From assembly GCA_002749535.1 (NCBI GenBank), contig MZZL01000137.1, positions 270,345 to 334,344 of the forward strand: a DNA stretch of 64,000 nucleotides, read 5' to 3'. The notes below the pieces were generated by a model. That model was not told the DNA's origin. It was given only the letters and a program-made list of their open reading frames with translations, and searched no databases. The position numbers and the translations under genes are program-made. Of this stretch, positions 1-10,203 are shown in pieces. Source of the DNA: Apophysomyces variabilis (Eukaryota > Mucoromycota > Mucoromycetes > Mucorales > Mucoraceae). Each line of letters begins with the position of its first letter. Position 1 is the first letter of the stretch.

Positions 1-21
1 TTACTAAAGAAGCTTTAGTGG

Positions 22-282
22 TAGGGCTTGGAATTTGACCTGGCCTAACCAAGTGTCTGCTGGGTGGGCCTTAGTAGGCCAGGTTCTGGGCCATAAAATT
101 GGCCTGCCTGATATGGCCTGCCCAACTTGGCCCACAGGTCAATGGGACCATCTTAGTGTAATTGGCCTAGTATGCTGGGTTCTAGGTTAAGATCTTGGCC
201 CAGCCCAGTAGGCCATGAGTCAATATCCTGACCTGGCCCAGTTATGACCTGACCGGTTAAGGCCCGCCCATTTCAAGCCCTA
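22..282. repeat. Left subterminal array of GGCC-rich repeats with inverted ends
   Basis: About 20 short units built on TGGCCTG, GGCCCA and AGGCCA in both orientations fill this stretch. The two outer ends are inverted copies: TAGGGCTTGGAATTTGACC at 22 against TAGGGCTTGAAATGGGCGG read from 282. Subterminal arrays of this kind bind transposase in known hAT elements. The stretch could equally be a small MITE derived from the element. No direct 8-bp target duplication is visible on its flanks. Confidence 0.55.
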
Positions 283-503
283 TATACAATATTACTTATA
301 GACATTTAAAGTAAATTTTCTTTTTACTTCAATAAGTGCGATTATACAAGTATACAAAAGCTTCATTGCTTGCAAGATTTTTAGTTTCAGTGTGATTTAC
401 ATTACAGATTAAGAGAAGCAGTTCATGTAATAAGAAAGGTAAATGCAATGCATCATTTATTAACTGCTAATTTAACTCAATTTATTTCAGAGAATACTGT
501 ATA

Positions 504-2957
504 TCAATTCTTTAGTTCCTGTCGTAGCCAGCATTTTTCAAGCATATAAGCACGAATGGTTTCTACAGCGAGTGAAGCATGATTTGGGCTTATAATAGCC
601 TTGCCAGCAAAGAAGACTCGTTCTGATGAAGCACTTGTACCTGAGATAACAACGTCAATCAGAACACGAATATGGGGTGAACAAAGACACTAACGTAGAA
701 TTGCTAAGTAATCGCGCGCCATTCCAGCTAAGGATGGATACTTGCTAATTTTTATAGTCTGCCAACAGCAAAGTGGATCGCAGTTTTCAGCATCAGTTGC
801 GAGATATTTAGAGAGCTTATCTTCTTGTCATGCCTTCCCTTTGTCGCGCAGATGACCAAACAGATGCTGTAACAGTTCATCTTTTTCCATCTCTGTTTGT
901 GCCGAGCTAGTAGCAATATTCTCACCAGTATGCTCAACTTCAGGGACGCCATAAACACGGTGCGCACTTGCTTCTCTACAAACTGTACCCATTCAGTTTC
1001 CCATTTGTGTCGCTTATGGTAAGATAGCTTCAGTCGAGGATCTAGTACTGTAAACGATCGTTTAGCTTAAAAAATTTATGTTAGAGTGTTACCTGTTGCT
1101 ACTGAGCAAATGGGTGTGAAGTCAGTCATGTTATAGTACTTCTGCAGTTTTTCGAAGCATGCAACTGCTGCCTCCTGAAGCTCTGAATTGCTAGTGGTGT
1201 AGTTATCCAGCTTGTCCATCAGAACGTTATATGTAGATATAACGATCCCCATGGTTGGGTAATTGCTAGGATTTAACATGGTTGTGCTCTTTTTGAAGAT
1301 CTATCATTAAAAGGTGGGCAATATATATTTAGAAATCAATATATCTAATAGTAACTTTACCTCTAGAAGGTCTTTCAAGTGAATTAAGATTTGCCACTCA
1401 TTCTCAGAAAGCGACCATTTGTTCAGGTGGCTTTCAATGCTTATCAATACAACGAGTGGATCTTGGATACGCAACGCGGAATCGATCATATCATACGTAG
1501 AATTCCACCATGTTTTAACATCAATTACTGACTGGTAATGTCGCACATTCATGTTTGCACAGCACTGCTTCAGTTTTTCATGGAGTTGCACAGAACGGCG
1601 GATCGAGACAACGACATTTCGAAGCTATAACTGTGCTAAGTATAATATATATGTAGTAACCGATTACCTTGACTAAAATAGAAAAGTTTTCGGTCGTGCT
1701 CCGATCAAAATGGATCTCTTCGTCATATACGTTGTTCGTTGCTTCGGGAATTATTTTGATCGTTGCCAAAAGATCCTGCACCGCAAGGTTAATAACATGT
1801 GCAAGACAGCGGTTATGCTGTCTTTTAGCACTGAAGAAGCCGCCATATTCGGGCCAGGTTTCTTCCAGATATTGCATAAATGTATCATTACTTGATGCAT
1901 TATCGGTTGTTATTGCTAAGATCTGTTGATAGTGGACACTTAAAACTGGTAAACGGTATCAAACCACCTACCTTCGAATGTATATTAAGATCGTGCATTG
2001 ACCTCATCAAGGCATCACCTATTGCTTGCCCAGTATGACTTCCCTCGATATGGATAAAATCTAACAGTAGATCGTGGATCTGCTAGTTCGCATCGATGAA
2101 ATACCCAGTAACTGCAAGGAAACCAAATGAATTTGGTGACCTCCACATGTCAAGCGTAAGGGATATATTAGAATCTAGTATCTAAAAGAAGGTATTAATA
2201 TGATAATTGCATTCTGCAAGATATCCTACTGCAAAGTGATCTCGCAAGATAGTACGGCCATGATTGCAGCTATTTATAATATCAGATTTAAGAGTGTTTG
2301 CGCTTATGGATATCGCTTGTGGATTGAGGTAACTGATCAGGGTTTGAAACGATTTTGACTCTATTTCAATGAATGGCTGGTCATTGAGAACAACCCATTC
2401 CCGAAGATGTTGACGAAATTTGGAGTTGCTAAATTGAGGATGGCTACATTACATGTAAGTACAGCAAGATATACTTATATTTAACGGTACTTACGAGGTA
2501 ACAAATTGGTCCAATGGTCCTTTTTGAGTTGGAGGCTGAGCACTTTTCCATTCTTTAGGATGGTAACTGCTCATATATTTTCGCATTTGCTTAGTGCTGC
2601 TCCCGTTAGCAGAAACCACTGATCTCTTCCTTGTTCTAGATAGGATAAATAATATATTAGAGGCGTAACCAGTTTGGCATGTTAGCACAAACCCATCATC
2701 TCCGTCACATACGGTACACAAAGCTGTCTTCGACTTCGAACTATTATCCCAGTTAAGTGGTTTAAACCACTTCTAAACAACGCTAGTGCGTGTGCTAGTC
2801 ACGGTGGCAGAAGTGGTACTAGCTGCAACTGATGTGGAAGACTCTTGAGATTGCAAGCGGTTTGGGGAATCAATTTGAAGGAAATGATAATTGATTCTTC
2901 ATTGCTGTCTGCCTTGGTGATTCTTGGACGCTTTTCGTTTCGCTTGTGAATAGGCAT
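504..2957 (-). pseudogene. hAT transposase pseudogene (BED finger, RNase H-like core, hATC)
   Basis: Read on the minus strand from about 2957. A BED-type zinc finger region (WFKPLNWD, then CTVCDGDD) lies near 2700-2780. The catalytic core follows with LTLDMWRSPNSFGF near 2140, TTDNASSND near 1900 and RCLAHVINLAVQ near 1790, the last being a hallmark of hAT transposases. The C-terminal dimerisation domain (YPSLAGMARDYL, then TSASSERVFFAGK) is near 590-740, split by an apparent intron. The gene is broken: TAG at 2773-2775 replaces the Trp of the BED start, TAG at 2083-2085 replaces a Trp in the core, and other joins need frame changes. Cut-and-paste transposition was the ancestral role. No intact transposase can be made from this copy. 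Confidence 0.8.
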
Positions 2958-3540
2958 GTTTTAAAGGTACAAACACTCCACCATAACTACACATTTAATT
3001 TATAGCTTTTTTGCAAGTTACACGGATCGTCATCACAATGCACTATGAAAAAACGTATGCATGTTAAGAAATCGATCAACACTATATCTAAGCAGATATT
3101 GAACAATTTCGTATTGATTCCCGTAACGAAGCTCCAGTATATGTATTATCACGCCATTGCGAGGGTGATTAAAGCTAGGATATGCATCCAAAGAAGTACA
3201 ATGCTTGGTTGCCCAAATTGCTATGGAGAATTTATAAATTTTGGTAAGTGAACAGTGATTAATGAGAAATCTAAGGTAAGAGTTTACCTTTCAAAAACTT
3301 TTTCGTACCAAATGCTACTGTTACTTGAAAACGGTATGGCATATAATGCTGAAAGAAAGAACAGTTATCAATAATAACAATACGGAGAATAGAATACTAA
3401 CTTACAAATAATTCTTTGTTTGCGCATACTATAAGCAAAAATAAATTACTACGAACTGATTAAATAAAACTATTTTACTTGTTGTGAGAGTTTTTTCTCC
3501 AATAATACTTTATAGATAATAATTTTTTTTTGAAAACCAA

Positions 3541-3680
3541 AACTACTATCATGACCGATGGTCCAATCGGTCGGGTTGGGACGGTTTACCTGAACCGAGA
3601 TCGGTCCAAAACTTACAGACCGAGATCGACGGTATAGTTGGGTACGGGTCGGTATCGGGAGGGTCGGTCCAAAATTGCGA
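3541..3680. repeat. Right subterminal array of GGTCGGT/ACCGAGA repeats
   Basis: Units such as GGTCGGT, CGGTCCAAAA and ACCGAGATCG recur several times in about 140 bp. The array mirrors the GGCC array at the other end of the hAT relic in density and position but has a different core word. I read it as the opposite subterminal region of the same element. Confidence 0.4.
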
Positions 3681-3689
3681 GCCTTATCT

Positions 3690-4286
3690 GTGTGTATGTC
3701 GAAATATGACACCTTCTCGTTTTGTTGATTTCTTTTCTTATTCTCTTATTCTTTTCCTTATCCGATTATCCTTTGAAGTTTACTATAAATAACACCGATC
3801 AAAGTCGAATAAATGACAGGTTTTTCATCTCAAACCTTTCTTTTGATTGAAATCCTTTAAGAGAAACACTCTCTAAAAAGAAGCAGCTTTATTTTATCCA
3901 TTGTGATTATACTGCGCATCCGGTGGTTTTATCAAGCAACCATCGATAACCTGAATCCAATCGATTCATATTTCTTTTTTTGTTTTGATTCTATCTACTC
4001 TACAAGAACTTACCGACCATCTGATTTATCTGATCTGAGCAAGAGATCATTTTCAAGGCCCTATCAAGAATTTTGATTCCCTGAACCTTATCTCTGTCAT
4101 CCTATATTTGGTTATCATTGATCAACCGATCAATTGACTTATATTGTCAAGCCTTTGGCCCAAGTTATCTCTTCGTCTTGGTGTTAGACTTGAACCCACA
4201 ACTGGTGCTCACTTATTATCAAAAACACACAACGGTGATTATTATTCTACTGTCAAGATCCTACCCAAAATAACGCCGTAACACCG
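3690..4286 (+). mobile_element. Possible solo LTR-like insertion
   Basis: The stretch between the GGTCGGT array and the final hAT end starts near a TGT and ends in ACA. It contains ACTATAAATAACACC (TATA-like) at about 3781 followed closely by AATAAATGACA (poly(A)-like). Near its end lies a TGGTGCTCA word of the kind seen at primer-binding sites. There is no coding sequence. This layout fits a solo LTR inserted close to the hAT terminus, but I find no matching target duplication, so the call is weak. Confidence 0.25.
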
Positions 4287-4302
4287 CCCATTTCAAGCTC
4301 TA

Positions 4303-5481
4303 ATTTTTACTAGAGTTTTGCAAAAGAACCAAAAAATAAATTTTTCCCTTGTGACTAATTAGTAGAATTATGAATTAGATATAGTTGACTCAAAACAAAG
4401 TATGATCAGGAGTAAAAAAGCATTAACTGAAGTATAACATGTTAGTCTAGTTAATTGCGTTTGTATAGAAGTAAGACTGGAAATGCTAAAACGCAATGTT
4501 TAAATGGTGTTGACATAGTCTAAGCAGCCAACTGATTTATATAGTAATCGGCAATGACAAATTGCTGCTGATTTTACCATCATAATGAATTGGTAGAGCA
4601 CAAAACAAAGTTCATCTCGGTTATTTACAGATGAGTGAAAATGTTAAACCAATTTCAATATAAAACACTTTTTTAAACTATGGTAACTATACTTCCTGCA
4701 GGAAATACTCGTTTTTCATCATAACTATCCTATATAAGGTTTTGCAGTTCGTTATTTTGCAACAAAAGATTTTTTTATATAGTCGTATTTTATTTTAATT
4801 TTAAAATTGATTAGGTTAGGTTCAGTTCAGTTCTTCTCAGTTTTTTGCTAGAACCGAACCATGCATAACCCTACTAAAAGCTAAGCAAGGAGCAGCCACT
4901 TCATTCTACTCTAGTTATAAAAGGCCATCTTTGCATATCTTTGAAGATGGTATGTAACGTAACAAGTTAAAAAACGAATTATTTCATAGGAACAACAGAC
5001 CAAATCAACTGCTGACTAATATTAGAGTTTTAAGGGTCTACTCGTTACCCAATTGGTTAGTCAAGTCAACAAGCTTGTTCATATAGCGTAAATGCGCATT
5101 ATCACAACGTCGAGCTACGACAAGTAGTTTCTGAATGTTACCTGCTATGATGATGTTTGATTAGTTAAGCTAATGAATAACGGTGTCCGTCCGAAGGGGG
5201 AATGGTTAACAGTCAGAACAGATGTTAGAGCATTGCTTGCTATCCCACATCATGTTCGAGGACACATCAATGCACAGAAGGACCATAGGGATGATATAGG
5301 CAGAACGATCCTGTTTCTCCCACCGGTCCATGAGCGGACGGTCTAACAAACTACAATGCATACTGAAACTACATTGATATGTTTAATCTACTTATTAGCG
5401 AACCATGCCATCTAGATCCTCCTTGAAATAAGCAAAGAAAAGACAAAATCTTTAATCGCTTTTCAATTCCAATCGATACAT
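4303..5481. other. Gene-free AT-rich interval
   Basis: No reading frame with conserved motifs on either strand. It holds poly-T runs, a short GGTTAGGTTCAGTTCAG repeat near 4812, and the 3' flank of the Dabb gene. I see no RNA gene. Confidence 0.5.
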
Positions 5482-5882
5482 TTATGACTCGTAATCCACA
5501 GCAACAAGATCAGCAAGAAATGGGCGGAACTTGGTCACAAACGCAACATGGTGCTCGTGTTCATTATAAATAGTAAGGTGCTATAGTGCAGTTAGTCTCG
5601 AAGTTATCAGTTTCATCAAAGTCGGCTCACCTCCTTAGACTCCACTTCGATAACCCAACCTACGGAGAAAGGTTAAGGGAAAGAAGTTAACAACAATAAG
5701 TTACCATGGGTAAAACCCTTGCTTCTATCTGTAAAGTTAACACCAGCAGTGGCCTTCTTAATCTCGGGAATCTTATCCTTCAACGCTAGGATTTCGTTTA
5801 TGGCTTCCTGCTTAAGGCTCTCATCGACCTCAGGCTTGAATTTAACCAGTACTGTTGTCCAGCTGTTAGTAACTTTGGCCAT
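5482..5882 (-). CDS. Dabb (stress-responsive A/B barrel) domain protein
   Basis: A three-exon model gives a 101-residue protein: exons 5705-5882, 5631-5659 and 5482-5580, all joined in frame at GT-AG sites. It starts MAKVTNSWTTVLVKFKPEVD, shows the family's GFTHG segment at the end of exon 1, and ends with EHEHHVAFVTKFRPFL. These features and the length match small dimeric ferredoxin-like Dabb proteins. The family is widespread and includes stress-induced plant proteins and some enzymes, so a precise reaction cannot be assigned. I chose the Met at 5882 rather than the upstream in-frame one at 5927 because homologues begin only a few residues before the first beta strand. Confidence 0.85.
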
Positions 5883-6207
5883 TGTAAAACCGAGGGAAGG
5901 AATGAAAACGCGTACCAATGTGCACAATCATGGTGGGAAAGAAGAAGACGCGATCCAAGCTTGGTTCGATGACCAACCCTAACTTATAGCAGTCTTTCAG
6001 CCAATGGAACCTTCTTAACTGACTGTTACCAAATACGGTCAATAGGACCGATTACTAATGCTAAAGACGAACTCACACTCATTTGGGTATATTGTTACCT
6101 TCTAATTATCAGCCATCAGTTTTAAGGGATCTCTTACCATGTATCTGCTTTGTGAATTGCCTTGCTACTCAGATATTTGTTAAAGTACAAGTGCCTTAAT
6201 GCAGACC

Positions 6208-6470
6208 CTATCTGATTGAATAATCAACAAAATTCCACTTTTTGTAAAAGAGCATGCATACAATCAGTGACATCAACAATAAGATATATGCATATATACG
6301 CTTTAGACTAGCACTTTGATTTGTATGGTGATTTCTGTGATAGAATCTTGCTCTGGGCAGAAAAATCTCCTCTAACAAAGGACTGCCTTCGGCAATTTTA
6401 TGTTCCGTGATGGCTCTTTCCACATCACAAAGCTCAGGCAACAGGAAACTTTGACCTAGACTAAGGGGAT
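6208..6470 (-). CDS. Possible small single-pass membrane protein exon, unrecognised
   Basis: An open frame of about 77 codons or more contains an acidic dileucine-like segment (EGSPLLEE) and one hydrophobic helix near the C-terminus (YAYILLLMSLIVCMLFYKKW). No ATG opens the frame; a possible splice acceptor near 6462 suggests it could be a last exon. It lies head to head with SMG9. I do not recognise it and it may be a chance frame. Confidence 0.2.
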
Positions 6471-6647
6471 GAAAGACACAAAGTCAGAGAAACGATCGAA
6501 AGATTCGAAGCGCAGGGATCGCCGCAAAGTAAAGTGTCTTTCATAAGCAGGATGTGAAGCTAATCAGCGGATCAGACCGGTGCACAAGGGCGAAACGCGT
6601 CAAAGCAGTTTTTACAAGCACCGGTCATTCTGGAAAGACGGGAGAGG

Positions 6648-8206
6648 GTGGAATCAGCCGAAAGTCCTTCTGTATCCACTCATGACACTGCCATTGTAAA
6701 ACATGAGGAACAAAATAAACCCTCCTTCACAACGTCGAGTCCTTTGCGATCAATAACAACACAAACTGCTCCTCTTGCTAGCGCCTCGGAAAAACCAACA
6801 GAAGACCAAAGACCTTGGGTGGTGCCATTCTATCGACGCAAAAGCAAATTTAATGTTGATATGACTCTCAAGGTAGCACTTCCTTTTTCCTTTGTTTTGT
6901 AAGATAGAAACAGCATTAAATCATGTAGCATTTGGGTGAATATCCCGGACACTTCGTTATAGGCATTATCGGGCAACAAGGTGTAGGGAAATCAACGCTT
7001 ATGTCAAGCTTCGCTCCTGACCCAAAAAATGTACGAGATTTGGATATAACAAAATGTGCAAACTCTTTCTTAACTCTTCCTGTTTCTGCATGCAGGCCTT
7101 TGCAACCCAATCAAGTGATGCATTTTTGTATAATGGACACAAAACTGACGGTATAGATATGTATGTTACTCCCGAGCGTACAATTCTTCTGGACACGGAG
7201 GTAAATTTGTTGTGCTGGTGGAATTCCCCTCATCTAAGATTGATACAGCCTATATTAAGTTGGTCTGTGCTTGACAAAGCCTTGCGAACAGGATCATTGG
7301 ACGGTCTGCATCCAGAGTTATGGTTAGAAATGGAGGTATGGAAATATAGGGTTGTAAATATTTAGATACTTACCTGTGTTTAGTCCTTATACAATCTTGT
7401 GTTCATGCTATCTGTCTGTAACGTTGTGATTGTGACGTCTGAAGGCTCGGACGTGGATACTTGCATGATTCAGCTGCTTAAGCGAGCGGAGATGTTAAAG
7501 TTTTGCTTACCAGAGTTTCCTCTAATCCCGTCACAATCTGATACAGATTATTATCCAGATATAGGTAGTAGTATAAAAGATGTCCATTTCACTGTCTTTT
7601 CATAACATTTTTATCGGTAGTGTTCGTGTTCAACAAATGTCGTGATTGGGATTTTACTTTCCAACGTTATCACGACATACAGCTTGTTTTGAATGCTTTT
7701 TTCCGCGAGTCGCAGCTAAAAACTAAGGGTGAATAGGATCCCATCTGAAAGAAAAGATACTGACTTCAAGTTCAGGTGTTGTGTCTTTGGGAAGGGCTTT
7801 ACCGGCATTTCATCTTGGTGATAAAGAGAAAGATTGTACAAACGTCTTCTTTCTACCATTTTCTCCCCGACCATTGAGCGACAACTTGCCAAAGCAAAAA
7901 GAGTGTGCGGTACCCTCCGTTACTGACATCTGGAACACGAAAATCGATGCAGCTTGCGGAGTGGAAACATTTCGGACTTTAGTAACGCTTCTTAGAGATC
8001 AAGTCATGGCAGCTCCTCGAAGACCAGGGAAAAAGGGTCAAATATCCGAAAAGGACTGGTAAGTATGGTAGAAACACACTACACAATTCTTTATTTATAA
8101 CGAAATTACCAGGTATCGTAATGCGGTCAAAACGTACGAATTAGTTCGCAAGTCTGAATATATCGCAGATTATCTCAGAGTGCTTAGGAAGCTACGGGAT
8201 GGCTAA
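6648..8206 (+). CDS. SMG9: SMG9-like nonsense-mediated mRNA decay factor
   Basis: Eight exons (6648-6872, 6929-7030, 7096-7200, 7249-7335, 7384-7564, 7621-7728, 7776-8058, 8113-8206) join in frame to 394 residues. After a disordered N-terminus comes the G-like domain: P-loop GIIGQQGVGKSTLMSSF, then DGIDMYVTPERTILLDTE, SVCNVVIVTSE, and FVFNKCRDWDF. The C-terminus ends EKDWYRNAVKTYELVRKS, the conserved SMG9 ending. In animals SMG9 pairs with SMG8 to restrain the SMG1 kinase that phosphorylates UPF1 in cytoplasmic RNA surveillance. The protein is shorter than the human one (520 aa), mainly at the N-terminus. The P-loop is better conserved than in human SMG9. The gene is complete and has no obvious damage. 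Confidence 0.92.
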
Positions 8207-8705
8207 TGACTTGTATTGATCATGATTTGTATCGGGGCGACCTATATCTTGACCCGCAGAATGATAGCATTAAGGTGACAGTTTCCACGACCAGGCTTAT
8301 CCAGCTGTTGCATGGACCACGGAATGTCTTGCCTTCAGCGCTTAAAAAATCTGCTATTTGGTCCCTATATCTGTACATGTTGATGCATATGCAGAATATC
8401 AATCTAGTTGCTTGCGATTTACGGTGGATATGGTAAATAACAATTTTTTATCTTTGAAGAAACAAGGTTTTTCTGGCTTGAAAAGTGTGTATGACCATAG
8501 CCATGTTAAGTACATGAACATGTAGGCACTGACTATACTACCTTTACTGTATCTTTGTATACGCGTTTCAGCGCCTTTTGGGGTTTTTGTTTTTTGTTTT
8601 TTTTTCTTTTGTTTTTTGCATGCCAGGATCGGAGCTTGCATGTCACCATGAATCAAAGCCTCATCAAAGATACATATCATACTGTTTTGGTGCCCCATGA
8701 ATTAT
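8207..8705. other. Intergenic, 3' flank of SMG9
   Basis: A 76-codon plus-strand frame starts just after the SMG9 stop but has no recognisable motif and a frame on the other strand overlaps it, so I treat it as chance. A T-rich tract lies near 8585-8615. Nothing else seen. Confidence 0.4.
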
Positions 8706-8773
8706 GACTGTATTATACTGTTTATTGAATTATATCTTGCGCTAGTTTTGAAACAAATTTTGCGTCGATGAAA

Positions 8774-8810
8774 GACTCAAATTAGTGCATAATACGTAAC
8801 CAAATTGGTT
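8774..8810. repeat. Left inner inverted repeat of the Tc1/mariner element
   Basis: Begins GACTCAAATTAGTGCATAAT and continues TACGTAACCAAATTGG. The reverse complement of 10044-10079 differs at only a few positions (for example ATAACC for GTAACC). Confidence 0.85.
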
Positions 8811-8950
8811 GTACAGTATAGTCATGCAAATGCTGTACAATTGACAGTAAAGCAATATATAAATAGCAAAGAATCACATCCACAACAGGGTAACCATCAG
8901 GCTTATCTACTCTATTTGTTTATTCTTTTACTGCTAAAGTATGCAATCCA

Positions 8951-9990
8951 GTGAACAAAACCCATCGTGACAACGTGGCCCCTATGCAAGAATTACAGAT
9001 AATACCCGCGAACGACTTACACAAATCGTGTTTAATTGTGGCGAGTCAGTTGCTGCTGCAAGAGAGAGCTTCGTATTGCTCTACAGACAGCGAGAAACAA
9101 ATTACTTTGTATGAGAGTGAAGGACGCCTTACTATAAAGCCAAGAGAAGGGGCCTATCACAAAAAATTAGTAGAAGCGCACCTTGACTTTCTGCGTGACA
9201 CGCTTGACAACGACAATCACATAACATTGCAGGACCTAAAGACCCTGTTAGAGCAGAGTTTCCCTGAGATAGGAACTATCAGTATCAGTGGCCTGTTCAA
9301 AGTACTAAATGAAAGGCTTGCAATTACCCTCAAACGTTCAATACACTATCCCTCACGAAGGAATGATCCAGAGATCATTGAAGCTAGATACAACTTTGTG
9401 AGAGGTCTGCAGCAAGAGGAAATTACATACCTAAGCAACTGCATCTTCATATATGAAACTGGGTTTAACTTGTGGACAATCTGTGGACAAGCTCGATCAC
9501 CAAAAGGAAAGCCAGCATATATCGTAACCGCAAACAGCAAAGGCACGCATATTACAGTCATTGCAGCAATGTCCTATGGTGGAGTGGAACTAGTTGAAGC
9601 AAAACTTGTTAGAGGCGGTACCACTGGACAGACATTTGCCGAATTCATGCAACATCTGATTAGCATGCTTCAGCGGACCAATGCTACCCCACATAATCTC
9701 GTTATGGACAATGCAAGCATCCACAGAGTAAATGAAGTGCGGGAAAGTGTAGAAAACTCTCAACATAAGTTGCTATTTCTTCCTCCGTGGTCTCCTTCCT
9801 GAACCCAATAAAGGAAATTTTCCCAAAGATGAAACAAATCGTCAAAAGGCATTGTTTGCAAAACCGAGAAACTTTGACAGCAAGGATGATGGAAGCAAGC
9901 AATCAGATCACACGTGAAGATTGCCTCAGTTAGATAAGGCATTCTATTGACCATCATGAAAAATGTCTGCAAAGACAACAATGGCTGTAA
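8951..9990 (+). pseudogene. Tc1/mariner-type DDE transposase pseudogene
   Basis: A 283-codon frame shows a helix-turn-helix region (LDFLRDTLDNDNHITLQDLK), then the DDE domain: FIYETGFNLWT, MDNASIHR, and FLPPWSPS. Expected catalytic residues are missing: the Asp of the first motif (usually DE-x-GF) is Tyr, and the acidic third residue of NPIE is Lys. A one-base deletion near 9798 shifts the frame at the WSP-LNP motif; the next frame continues LNPIKEIFPKMKQ. A TAG at 9931-9933 replaces the Trp usually found before IRHS, and the relic ends at about 9990. The 5' end is also uncertain, because the ATG at 8941 is in a different frame. It cannot encode an active enzyme. Confidence 0.88.
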
Positions 9991-10043
9991 TTAAATCTAT
10001 TACATACTGTTAGGGAAAGAGACCAATTTGCTAAGAAGTAATA

Positions 10044-10079
10044 AACCAATATGGTTATGTATTATGCACTAATTTGAGT
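10044..10079. repeat. Right inner inverted repeat of the Tc1/mariner element
   Basis: Inverted partner of 8774-8810; ends TTATGCACTAATTTGAGT. The two arms bracket the transposase relic symmetrically. Confidence 0.85.
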
Positions 10080-10203
10080 ATGTGCGGAACACCAATTTGG
10101 CGCAGAGCAGTCCACCAGTTAGTTTGTCAAAAATACCAAATTGAAGTGAAAATCCTGTAGTATCAAAATTATATGCAAGGTTTATTTGTACAGTGGACTA
10201 CTA

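Larger units (their letters stand above)
22..4302 (-). mobile_element. Decayed hAT-family DNA transposon, composite
   Basis: A transposase relic on the minus strand (504-2957) is enclosed by matching ends. The left end at 22 reads TAGGGCTTGGAATTTG. The right end (about 4286-4302) is TAGAGCTTGAAATGGGCGG when read on the minus strand. Short inverted ends and long repeat-rich subterminal arrays (22-282 and about 3541-3680) are what hAT elements have. A third end-like copy at 264-282 means the left array could also be a separate small non-autonomous element. The 8-bp flanks do not match (positions 14-21, 283-290 and 4303-4310 all differ), so the exact borders are inferred and the element is old or rearranged. 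Confidence 0.5.
8706..10200 (+). mobile_element. Dead Tc1/mariner-type (IS630 superfamily) transposon
   Basis: A transposase relic (8951-9990) is flanked by inverted repeats. Positions 8774-8810 and 10044-10079 match over about 36 bp with few differences (core CTCAAATTAGTGCATAATAC). The outer left end (TATACTGTTTATTGAA at about 8713, then AAATTTTGCGTCGATG) matches the ends of the MITEs at 51.9 and 61.6 kb. The outer right end is more degraded. A TACAGT word near 10190 may be the right border. The exact limits are estimates. Confidence 0.75.

Noticed and set aside
22..282. CRISPR-like short repeat array
   Set aside because: The units are short, irregular and in both orientations with no spacers of fixed length; they fit a transposon subterminal array in a eukaryotic genome.
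8206..8436. Small gene overlapping the SMG9 stop
   Set aside because: No motif, no splice or promoter context, and an equally long frame on the opposite strand.
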